Positions 1-6,763 are shown, counted from the stretch's first letter. The stretch is DNA of 7,507 nucleotides from Candidatus Methanolliviera sp. GoM_oil (GCA_902158735.1 CABGHG010000081.1:1-7507); one strand, 5' to 3'. Translations and numbers: made by a program. The notes: generated by a model from the letters alone, not told the origin.

Positions 1-1518
1 ATCCAGATAGGTCAGCGCCAGAAGGTATTCGAAGGTATCGAAAGTTTCCTCATATCTTGTGTCGTCAGGTAAGTAATCACGCAATAGCGGACGTAGTAAG
101 TCAAAAAGGTAGTCGTTGGGTGTGTTGTTTACAGCGTTTTGGTGTGGTATCCATTGGTATTCTGTAAATACCGACTCGACATTGAGCCTTTCAATTGCTG
201 GTTTTTTCTCGTTATAATCGCGATATTTTGGTTCTTTCAAAATTGCTGCCAGATTGTGGAAACGCTTAGCTGCAAGGGCACTGATGCCTGCCGCATAGGT
301 AAGCAAAAGTGCGGGGTAGTATTGAAGCTCGATTAGTATCTCTTTTCCATCTCGTCTTGGTACTTGAGTAAACCTTTCAATGCGTCTCGTTAGCAAGTGA
401 GCGTTCTCACCTGTATCGTGATAACTTAAAGCTGCCAGCATCGCTATCAGTCGCTCTATAAGAGCCTCGTATTCGCGCATGCGCTGCTGGAAGACTTCTT
501 TGGTTATTTTGTTATTTTGCGTCTTGAATCTTTCCGACAACAGCTCCAGGTATACTCTCTCAGTCTCTTCGTGGACCAGATCATGCAACCTGATTCGATG
601 TCGAGATTCTGCCAAATACCTCTTCACCGTCGCAACTGCTACTGCCGTGGAAATAGGATGAAAACGATCCAATTCCTGCAATGACTTTACTTTTTCCTGT
701 AATTCTGTAAAAAATTGGTCTGCACTTTCAATAGGAATAACCTCCGCCTGTCTTTGCTGAATAATCCTTTTTGCCTCTTCGGTCGGTTCTCCCTTAGCAA
801 GCCAAAAAGTCGTAAAGCGACGTGTTGGAGCGCGCAAAATAGCATTCCTTAACGCTGTATCCCATGCACTGGACCAACCACATACAAGAAGCCCGAATTC
901 GTCAAAAACTCGGTCAAGGAACTTATTCAGTTCTTGAGAGTAATTCACTAGTTCTTCAGCGGTATTTTTTATGCGTGTATCACGATAATCTCCATGTAAT
1001 TTGACAACAACGCATCGGGAGTGAACGTATGGCATCGCCCCTTTCAAATCGTCATCGGAACTAATAACATCGGGAACGATACCAGCCTCTTCAAGAGCCA
1101 TTTCTATTAGGCGATCAAAATTAGTTGTCAAGATCATGCGGACATAGCCATGTTTAGCTAAAGTGGCAATTGCCTGATGAGTAGGAGTCGGAACTTTTAA
1201 GCTCTGTTCTCGTTCTTCTTCGGTCGGCTCAAAATAAGGTTGTAGCAACTTCATGCGCTCCACTGATGTTTTGGTTAACCGGTCTAAGAGCTTTGAATAG
1301 TCGGGAACTTCGCCAAAACGCTGCTGATACCAAGTTTCGAGTTCGGATGTGGGCTTCTCTCCTTCCATAGAAGCCACTTTACGGATTAGATCCAGCACAA
1401 TCTCCCAGCCTGTCGGAATACCGGCAGATTTTGATACGCCAGAGCCTATCAAAAGAGCATAAACTCCGGGATTTGCATGCATGGACATTGCTAATTTTAA
1501 CGCAGGCGCATTTTTCAT
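1..1518 (-). CDS. SIR2-like domain protein, probable NAD-hydrolysing defence effector (partial, runs off the left edge)
   Basis: The minus-strand frame is open for 506 codons from the ATG at 1516-1518 to the window edge, with no stop, so the C-terminus is missing. Seen: GSGVSKSAGIPT at residues 25-36 is the SIR2 NAD-binding loop; TTNFD at 131-135 matches the canonical TQN(I/V)D box; KLHGD at 173-177 carries the catalytic-type His175; and CGWSS at 213-217 matches the late GxS motif. ADQFFTEL near 266-273 looks like the end of the SIR2_2-type domain. Residues 176-212 hold no CxxC pairs, so the zinc ribbon of protein deacetylases is absent. Known: zinc-less SIR2 domains in ThsA, DSR and similar proteins cleave NAD during abortive infection. 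Inferred: this is an NADase effector. Residues about 284-506 are helix-rich and I do not recognise them; they may be a sensor or partner-binding part. The start is supported by a strong TAAGGAGGTT upstream. The gene follows the HD-Hsp90 gene by 40 nt, so co-transcription is likely. Confidence 0.88.
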   Translation of the reverse strand, partial: MKNAPALKLAMSMHANPGVYALLIGSGVSKSAGIPTGWEIVLDLIRKVASMEGEKPTSELETWYQQRFGEVPDYSKLLDRLTKTSVERMKLLQPYFEPTEEEREQSLKVPTPTHQAIATLAKHGYVRMILTTNFDRLIEMALEEAGIVPDVISSDDDLKGAMPYVHSRCVVVKLHGDYRDTRIKNTAEELVNYSQELNKFLDRVFDEFGLLVCGWSSAWDTALRNAILRAPTRRFTTFWLAKGEPTEEAKRIIQQRQAEVIPIESADQFFTELQEKVKSLQELDRFHPISTAVAVATVKRYLAESRHRIRLHDLVHEETERVYLELLSERFKTQNNKITKEVFQQRMREYEALIERLIAMLAALSYHDTGENAHLLTRRIERFTQVPRRDGKEILIELQYYPALLLTYAAGISALAAKRFHNLAAILKEPKYRDYNEKKPAIERLNVESVFTEYQWIPHQNAVNNTPNDYLFDLLRPLLRDYLPDDTRYEETFDTFEYLLALTYLD

Positions 1519-1530
1519 AGATATATAGAT

Positions 1531-1540
1531 AACCTCCTTA
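1531..1540 (-). promoter_or_regulatory. Strong Shine-Dalgarno for the SIR2-like gene
   Basis: On the minus strand this reads TAAGGAGGTT, a near-perfect anti-16S match. It lies in the 40-nt gap after the HD-Hsp90 stop, 12 nt before the ATG at 1518, which is slightly longer than usual. No other start codon fits between them, so it fixes the SIR2 start. It is the strongest ribosome binding site in the window. Confidence 0.8.
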
Positions 1541-1558
1541 AAATTTTTATCTTAACTT

Positions 1559-4486
1559 TCATTGCTTCAAAAAATCCTCGCCCATGTCATAAGGGCAGAA
1601 ATCCTTTTCCGTCAATACGTATATCTCTGCTTCTTCTTTGGTTAATATTCCTTTTTCCACATAGAAGTCAAGAAGGTATTTTTGTATTCTTTGAATTTCT
1701 TTTAAAGGCATCAGATAGCGGAACTTAAACATTCTTAACAATTTCTCAATGAAAAACTCATATTTTTTCTTATCCATAGCCTTGAATGTATCTATATTCT
1801 TGCTTACAAGTCTCATGAAAGGGTGATTAATATTTGGCGCTATTTGAAAGCCTTCAGTTGTTAAAGTTCCAAAACAGCCCTTGTAATCACCTTCAAAGGT
1901 AAATCCATACTCCTTTTTCTTTTTATCTCTCTTTTCTGCAGAAGACACAAGAAGATACTTATTCAAACTAAACCCCAGTTCTTTATTTGTTACTATTATG
2001 TGATCTCCGCTAAATTCACGGAGAATTTCAGGTAATTTTTCCTCAATTACTGAGTATATAATTGGGTCTTCAGAATAGGCCTTTTCTATTACATTTTTCA
2101 TATTCTCAGGAATAATGCCTAGATGTCCTCTGAGTTCAATAAAAGAAAAATACTCCCACCTGTCCTTTAGTTCGTCATATGTAAGGTATTTTATCCCGCC
2201 ATTTACAGAACATCCGAAACGGATTAACTTTTTCATACTTTGAAAAAAGAAGTCTGATAAGGTTCGGATATAAATAGGATGTTCTGAGAACACTCCAAAA
2301 AAATGTTCCATAAACCTATTTTTATCTCTATCAGTCACAAGATGCTTTTGTGAAAAAATTTTTTTGATATGATCTATAATTATTTTCTCTATTTTTGGCT
2401 TTAGATTGTTGAACTTACTATTAGTTACAACATCGTTTCTATCTATGGCTAGGTCAATTTTTGACTCTCCTTCTAAATTGACATCAAAAAATATAAAAGT
2501 AGGATCGATCCATTGAAATGGAAACTCTAATCTCTCGATTTTCTTTATCAATATGCCATCTTGCGAAAGAAAACAGGGGTTTCTAACTTCATATCCCCAA
2601 TGTGATCCTCCAAAAAGCTCCTCCCCCGCAGAAGAGAGTTTAGATAGCAATAAATTTTTTGATTCAAATCCATAACCGCCATTTTCATCTTTTAAAAACA
2701 TAAAAATAAGTTTCCCTTTAACTCCTTCAAGCCCTTCTTTTTCAAAGTCAATAACATAAGGATTCAATTCATCTGCGTATTGTTTATATAACGGGTTCAT
2801 ATAATCCACAAAATTAAAATCATATCCTTGATCAACAATTGTTTCTGCGTTTTCTCCGTCATCTATATAAACAGGAAATTCAACGTGCCGTGCATACACC
2901 TTTAGCTTGTCAATCAAATCCACTTCAACATCTTCTTTCAGGAATAGCGTTATTGTAGTTCCCAGTTCTGTGCGACTTCCTTTTCTTGTTACAAAATAAT
3001 CCGAATAGTTCTCAATCTCCACTTTCCTCGGCTCTCTTCCTTCTTTGAGAGTTTCTACTTCTATCTTGTCAGCCATCATAAAACAGGACAGAATACCAAT
3101 CCCGAAAACGCTTATCGTACTGAACTGAATACCTTCCTTTTTAAAATCTCGTGACTGGTAATAACTTTCTCCTATTCTCATAAAGTAATTTTCAATAACA
3201 TAGTCATCCATGCCAACCCCGTTATCTTTAACAATTATTTTCCTTATTTCGCCCTCATCGGTATTCTCTTTTACCAGTTGGTATGAAATTTTACCTTCAT
3301 ACTCCGCTTCTTTTGCCTTTCTGCACCTGCACGCATCAATCGAATTCTGTAATAATTCACGCAGAGCAACTGTCTTTTCAGTGTAAAGACTTGTGCCCAT
3401 AAACAAATTGAAAATCTTATCATTGTCAAGAGAGAACTTAAAATCGTTATAAATATACGTTCCGTCCGTTTCTATGTTCTGTTCTACCCCTTTGAGAGTA
3501 AGATAATATTTATCTGATATTGCAGGGGGATTGTCTTTTAAAAGCCTGATAATATCTTCTCTTTCGTTCTCTACTTTTCGTACGAGTTCCAGCAGCCCCC
3601 TTTGATATCTTGGTGATTTGCAGGTCGCATTAATTTTTATCTTCTCTTCTGTAATCCCTACTTCCGGGACAGAAAGATGTTTTTCCCATTCCTGTTTACT
3701 TGTTGGGTTTCTCGGATTGATGAATTCTTTCAAAATTTTCGGTGCTCTTCTTTTATCCGCATCAAGTGTATCGCCAAGCCTTAAACACACTGCAAGGAAC
3801 TGCAAATTAATAAAATTCCCTTCCAGAGAATAGTCTCTATCAAACTTTGATTTATCTTCCAAATCCTTAATATCTAAGCGATGAGCTCTACAAATTTTAG
3901 CAATAACACGAGCATGACTCTCGTCATCTATCTTTAAACCTTTCTCTCCGTTATAATTGTTCATAATATAATCATAAGACCGTTCATGATGGTGTTCTCT
4001 GATATAATCCATAAATATCTGTTTTTCATAAAATTCCGCGGCTCTTGTATTGCCTTCTTCTTTATATTTTTCAATTAGATCAACTTCTCTTTCGTGTTTA
4101 TCCCTAAATTTCAGAAACTCCTCACTTTTTAGTATCTTGTCCTCTTCATCTTTGCTTACCGCCATTCCTACATCATGCAAGTAAGCGGAAAGAATAAGGA
4201 GATATATCTCCAGGGCATTTAACTTCGCCTTAACTTCCTCAGGGATGAATTTCCACATGTTTTTTATTACATTTTCAGAATGCGAAATATCGTGCAAAGT
4301 GTATTCTTCGAAAATTACGGGGATTCTACTAAGAATGGCTCCAGCTTGTTTAGCAACGTTTTTGACTGTTGCTGAGAGTGTTGTTTCATTGCCCTCTTCT
4401 TTCTCCCGTACCTTAAGGAGCTCAAAAAAGTCCTTAATTTCAATTCCCCTAGACATTTTGGTAGATTTAATTGTCATCCCCTCCAT
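1559..4486 (-). CDS. HD domain-Hsp90-like GHKL ATPase fusion protein (975 aa)
   Basis: Seen, HD part (about residues 40-260): H65/H69, the HD pair H104-D105 in AYLHDVGM, H165-H167, H202 and D239 in LRLGDTLD give the H...HD...H...H...D pattern of a metal-dependent HD phosphohydrolase-like fold. Seen, GHKL part (about 355-520): N box E377-LLQ-N381-SI-D384-A385; G1 box D421-N-G423-V-G425-M; lid-like RIGESYY at 437-443; FGIGILSCF at 461-469, very like Hsp90/HtpG; and GTTITLFL at 509-516. All ATP-binding residues are kept, so ATP binding and hydrolysis are likely. Residues about 520-720 resemble an Hsp90 middle segment (RND at 683-685); 720-975 is unrecognised, Lys-rich and soluble. No membrane segment is seen. 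The protein is longer than HtpG (about 630 aa) and is not the housekeeping chaperone. Start: AGGGGT 5 nt before the ATG at 4486 favours it over Met4 (4477) and Met11 (4456). It overlaps the upstream remnant by 20 bp, and the SIR2 gene follows. The base composition is clearly richer in A+T than hsdM, suggesting separate acquisition. Inferred role: ATP-driven sensor or regulator of the SIR2 partner; the HD domain could act on a nucleotide or a signal. Confidence 0.88.
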   Translation of the reverse strand: MEGMTIKSTKMSRGIEIKDFFELLKVREKEEGNETTLSATVKNVAKQAGAILSRIPVIFEEYTLHDISHSENVIKNMWKFIPEEVKAKLNALEIYLLILSAYLHDVGMAVSKDEEDKILKSEEFLKFRDKHEREVDLIEKYKEEGNTRAAEFYEKQIFMDYIREHHHERSYDYIMNNYNGEKGLKIDDESHARVIAKICRAHRLDIKDLEDKSKFDRDYSLEGNFINLQFLAVCLRLGDTLDADKRRAPKILKEFINPRNPTSKQEWEKHLSVPEVGITEEKIKINATCKSPRYQRGLLELVRKVENEREDIIRLLKDNPPAISDKYYLTLKGVEQNIETDGTYIYNDFKFSLDNDKIFNLFMGTSLYTEKTVALRELLQNSIDACRCRKAKEAEYEGKISYQLVKENTDEGEIRKIIVKDNGVGMDDYVIENYFMRIGESYYQSRDFKKEGIQFSTISVFGIGILSCFMMADKIEVETLKEGREPRKVEIENYSDYFVTRKGSRTELGTTITLFLKEDVEVDLIDKLKVYARHVEFPVYIDDGENAETIVDQGYDFNFVDYMNPLYKQYADELNPYVIDFEKEGLEGVKGKLIFMFLKDENGGYGFESKNLLLSKLSSAGEELFGGSHWGYEVRNPCFLSQDGILIKKIERLEFPFQWIDPTFIFFDVNLEGESKIDLAIDRNDVVTNSKFNNLKPKIEKIIIDHIKKIFSQKHLVTDRDKNRFMEHFFGVFSEHPIYIRTLSDFFFQSMKKLIRFGCSVNGGIKYLTYDELKDRWEYFSFIELRGHLGIIPENMKNVIEKAYSEDPIIYSVIEEKLPEILREFSGDHIIVTNKELGFSLNKYLLVSSAEKRDKKKKEYGFTFEGDYKGCFGTLTTEGFQIAPNINHPFMRLVSKNIDTFKAMDKKKYEFFIEKLLRMFKFRYLMPLKEIQRIQKYLLDFYVEKGILTKEEAEIYVLTEKDFCPYDMGEDFLKQ

Positions 4487-4516
4487 TATTACCCCTAACT
4501 TTCATATAGCTGTGGC

Positions 4517-4526
4517 TATTTAAATA
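4517..4526 (-). promoter_or_regulatory. TATA-like box before the HD-Hsp90 gene
   Basis: The palindrome TATTTAAATA sits about 35 nt upstream of the ATG at 4486, inside the 3' end of the RecG-like remnant. The spacing fits an archaeal TATA box with a short leader and would let the HD-Hsp90/SIR2 pair be expressed apart from hsdM. No clear BRE purine tract accompanies it, and AT-rich chance matches are common, so the call is weak. Confidence 0.3.
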
Positions 4527-4597
4527 CCTGAACAGTCCTGTTTTAATTGCTAATTCTCTTTGAGTTATTTTCGGATTTTCTTTAATTAGCCCAAGAA

Positions 4598-4627
4598 TTT
4601 TCTCCACAGTTTTCTCCACAGTTTTCT
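4598..4627 (-). repeat. 12-bp tandem repeat, 2.5 copies, inside the RecG-like remnant
   Basis: On the plus strand the unit TTTTCTCCACAG occurs at 4598-4609 and 4610-4621, followed by a half unit TTTTCT to 4627. It is in frame and encodes the repeated VEKT of the QKTVEKTVEK linker between the HATPase-like block and the helix-turn-helix. In-frame copy changes would alter linker length without a frameshift. Confidence 0.85.
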
Positions 4628-4954
4628 GGGATATTACTCTACCCTCAAAACTCGCTTCTGGTCTCTTGAAAATGATACTAAACCAATTCTCGTCAGCCTC
4701 TATGATCGGTTTTTCCAGCTTGTATTCGTCCATGGCCTGGTTCATTCTCAGTATACCAGTACCGACTTTTTCCACCAGTGCCATCCGTTGCATCAACCCA
4801 AAGAGCGAAAAATTACGTGGCATGCTCTTTTTCCCTAAATCGGAATACGACATTCCCGGTGGTAAGCCACCCGGATTTACTATCTCCTCCCGGTCAGAGA
4901 AGATATAAACCTGAATATTGGTAATCAAAAATTTTAAATCCCTTGCGTCCTCAA

Positions 4955-6490
4955 TCATATTTCTAACCCCAATGCTTTTATAATCTCGTTCAATTTCTTA
5001 TCTGCCTCTCTCCGCCCCTCTTCCGCCTCTTTCAGCATAACCACCGCGTCTTCTAACGGCAGCGTATCATCCTCGGCATCCAGAGCCACGTATCTGGATG
5101 GACTGAGATTGTAGTCATTCTTAGCAGCCTCCGCCGTAGTAATGATTTTGCTAATACCCACCACTTCTTCCCAGTTCAGGTATATATCCGAAATCTGCTT
5201 GATGCTATCATCAGGCAGATAATTCTTCGGTCTGCCCTTCAGAAAGAGTTTAGAGGCATTAATAAGCATAATTTGCGCTCGCCGTTCTATCGGCTTGAAC
5301 TTGTTAACTATCAATATGATCCCGGGCGCGGAAGTATTATAAAATAGATTCTCCGGCATCAAGATTACGGCATCCACCAGGTCGTTATCCACAAATTCTT
5401 GCCTTATGTCCCGTTCCCGGTTTTTACCCACGTTTCCGCTGCCTCGTGATACCGCGCCGGTATCCAGAACAACTGCCATCTTACCTGTATCGTTCAATGA
5501 TGAGAACATGTGCTGTATCCAGCCCCAGTCGGCACTGCTAGAAGGCGGATAGCCGAAACTGAACCGGTTATACGAGTCGTTCTCATAGGTATCCTGCGGG
5601 AAATCCTGGTTCCACATCGGATTTGCCGTGACAATATCGAATTTCCTGAGTGAACCGTCAGGATTCGTAAATGCAGGTCGGTGCATCGTATCGCCAAGTG
5701 CGATTTGGGTCTCCATATCATGTATAAATGCATTCATCTTCGCCATTGCGAATGTGGTATGCAGAATCTCCTGACCTTTGAATCTCAGTGGTGCTATTGA
5801 CGGGTCTGCATCGTATTTCGCCCGGAACCGCAGGTAGCATTTTATCAGTAACCCGCCCGAGCCACAACAGGGATCGTAAATCGTATCGTTTGGCTCGGGA
5901 TCTAACACATACGACATCAATATAGCCACTTCCCGCGGTGTATAGAATTCGCCGGCGCTTTGACCCGAACCTTCTGCAAACTTACGTAACAGATACTCGT
6001 AAGCCCTGCCCAGTATATCCGGCTCGACATCAGTCATGCCCAGCCTGTATCTGCCCAAGACATCAATGAGTATCTTCAACTTATCGTCACTTATGATACG
6101 CTGACCTGCTGCGGTTGCATTGAAGTCCACGATGTCAATCACGCCTTGAAGCTTCGGGTTCTCGCGTGCGATGGCGCGAACCGCATCGGTTAAATATTCG
6201 CCTACGTGCGTTGTTTGTACTGCTATACGTTCCCAGCGTGCTGTTTGCGGTATATAAAAGCGAACTAAACCATGATCTTCGGCTAACAACTGCTCGACCA
6301 CCGCGTTATCGTCATAGATTTCTGATAGTTTCTGCTCTTCATCGTCAAAGACATCAGAGAGCCGTTTCAAGAATATTAGCGGTATGATATAGTCTTTGTA
6401 TTTGGGCGCATCAATTTCACCTCTAATTTTACATGCGGCATCCCAAAGCCAGTTCTCCAATGTCTTTATATCGAGTTCAGTGCTGGTCAT
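4955..6490 (-). CDS. hsdM: Type I restriction-modification DNA N6-adenine methyltransferase subunit M
   Basis: The 511-residue length is normal for HsdM. Seen: an HsdM_N-type helical region at about 8-150 (ENWLWDAACKIRG, IIPLIFLKRLSDVFDDE); motif X-like GEFYTPREV at 180-188; SAM-binding motif I D206-PCCGSGG; an FKGQE segment at 237-241; catalytic motif IV N290-P291-M292-W293, where most relatives have NPP(F/Y); and a Lys/Glu-rich C-terminal helix at about 480-505 of the kind that packs against the specificity subunit. Known: two HsdM with one HsdS methylate adenine at a split target and, with HsdR, cut unmodified DNA. Here no hsdS or hsdR lies on the downstream side within the window, so target recognition must come from a gene elsewhere or further left. 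The ATG at 6490 is the start of the conserved N-terminus (xELDIKTLENWLWDAA); only a weak GAGAA lies before it. The stop overlaps the next ATG, indicating translational coupling. The gene is intact, with no frameshift. Confidence 0.93.
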   Translation of the reverse strand: MTSTELDIKTLENWLWDAACKIRGEIDAPKYKDYIIPLIFLKRLSDVFDDEEQKLSEIYDDNAVVEQLLAEDHGLVRFYIPQTARWERIAVQTTHVGEYLTDAVRAIARENPKLQGVIDIVDFNATAAGQRIISDDKLKILIDVLGRYRLGMTDVEPDILGRAYEYLLRKFAEGSGQSAGEFYTPREVAILMSYVLDPEPNDTIYDPCCGSGGLLIKCYLRFRAKYDADPSIAPLRFKGQEILHTTFAMAKMNAFIHDMETQIALGDTMHRPAFTNPDGSLRKFDIVTANPMWNQDFPQDTYENDSYNRFSFGYPPSSSADWGWIQHMFSSLNDTGKMAVVLDTGAVSRGSGNVGKNRERDIRQEFVDNDLVDAVILMPENLFYNTSAPGIILIVNKFKPIERRAQIMLINASKLFLKGRPKNYLPDDSIKQISDIYLNWEEVVGISKIITTAEAAKNDYNLSPSRYVALDAEDDTLPLEDAVVMLKEAEEGRREADKKLNEIIKALGLEI

Positions 6491-6604
6491 ATGCTTCTCG
6501 CTTATTCATATAACTATATCTCTCATTTATCTTTCCATGTTGGTATCATAGAATGTACTCAATAAAGAGCAAGAAAGCATAAAATCCAACTAAAATTGAT
6601 TATT
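6491..6604 (-). promoter_or_regulatory. hsdM leader with possible TATA-like elements
   Basis: This is the non-coding region between the inverted-repeat element and the hsdM ATG. On the minus strand it holds GATATAGTTATATG (6507-6520), about 17-30 nt before the start, and AAAGATAAATG (6524-6534), about 34-44 nt before the start and the better spaced of the two for an archaeal TATA box. A promoter is expected here because the upstream permease ends 270 bp away and a T-rich element intervenes, but neither box is strong. Confidence 0.35.
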
Positions 6605-6736
6605 GACACAGATTAACACAACACTTTTTCTTTTTTACAAAAAGAAAACCTGTGCTAAAAGAAAAACACAAATGTTCTTTTGGTAAAGCTTTTCTTTTTA
6701 AGAAAAGGTTTGTGTAAATCCGTGTAAATCTGCGTC
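6605..6736. repeat. Imperfect inverted-repeat element with nested AT-rich hairpins (MITE-like or intergenic repeat)
   Basis: The ends GACACAGATTAACACA (6605-6620) and, inverted, GACGCAGATTTACACG (6736-6721) match at 13 of 16 positions. Next to the right arm is a 10-bp direct repeat, TGTGTAAATC then CGTGTAAATC (6711-6730). Inside are a perfect 10-bp stem TTTTCTTTTT/AAAAAGAAAA with a 3-nt loop (6626-6648), a 7-bp stem AAAAGAA/TTCTTTT (6657-6663 with 6675-6681), and an 8-bp stem CTTTTCTT/AAGAAAAG (6689-6707). The two halves of the element also resemble each other in inverted orientation. No reading frame of note is present. No convincing target-site duplication flanks it. It lies downstream of the permease, and its T-rich tracts on the minus strand could also end that transcript. 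Similar CACAGATTAACACAG-type intergenic repeats are known to me in several anaerobe genomes, but I cannot confirm a family. Confidence 0.65.
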
Positions 6737-6763
6737 CTGAATTAAATATTTAGTGTTTAGAAT

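Larger units (their letters stand above)
4467..4958 (-). pseudogene. Remnant of a RecG-like/AlbA_2 family (COG2865-type) transcriptional regulator, truncated at both ends
   Basis: This open frame of 163 residues matches only the C-terminal half of the family. Seen: IQVYIFSDREEIVNPGGLPPG at about 15-35, SMPRNFSLFGLMQRMALVEKVGTGILRM at about 45-72 (the HATPase_c_4-like block), NWFSIIFKRP at 91-100, a short repeated linker VEKTVEK, then the first helices of a winged helix, KITQRELAIKTGL at 130-142. After TGL the usual recognition helix and wing are replaced by an unrelated tail. The N-terminal AlbA_2 domain, normally well over 100 residues, is absent and there is no room for it, because the ATG overlaps the hsdM stop as ATGA (4 nt). 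GGGGTT at 4965-4970 could serve as its ribosome binding site. Family members are often found near type I restriction genes. Inferred: an internal deletion left hsdM joined to the 3' half, and the gene's end was lost when the HD-Hsp90/SIR2 segment arrived. It could still be translated as a small coupled protein, but is probably not a working DNA-binding regulator. Confidence 0.75.

Noticed and set aside
139..661. Plus-strand open frames at 139-336 and 479-661 as small membrane or secreted proteins
   Set aside because: The minus strand is one continuous 506-codon SIR2 frame here; the hydrophobic plus frames are complements of ordinary codons.
3618..3833. Plus-strand 71-codon open frame with a signal-peptide-like start
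   Set aside because: It is antisense to the HD-Hsp90 linker region, and no ribosome binding site or homology supports it.
1559..4486. Housekeeping HtpG chaperone
   Set aside because: The HD fusion, the 975-residue length, the divergent C-terminus and the defence-type neighbours do not fit HtpG; only the GHKL nucleotide pocket is shared.
4598..4627. Start of a CRISPR-like or other repeat array
   Set aside because: There are only 2.5 contiguous 12-bp copies without spacers, and they are in frame inside a coding linker.
4245..4908. Plus-strand open frames at 4245-4523 and 4666-4908
   Set aside because: Both are antisense to the HD-Hsp90 gene or the RecG-like remnant, which have clear family motifs on the minus strand.
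5494..5733. Minus-strand open frame of 79 codons in a second frame of hsdM
   Set aside because: It overlaps the catalytic region of HsdM in another frame and shows no motif.
6166..6387. Plus-strand open frame of 73 codons inside hsdM
   Set aside because: It is antisense to the conserved HsdM N-terminal region and rich in Arg/Leu; a shadow frame.
6626..6648. Intrinsic terminator hairpin
   Set aside because: The stem is almost pure A-T and is not followed by a U tract on the minus strand; it fits better as part of the inverted-repeat element, though a poly-T terminator role remains possible.
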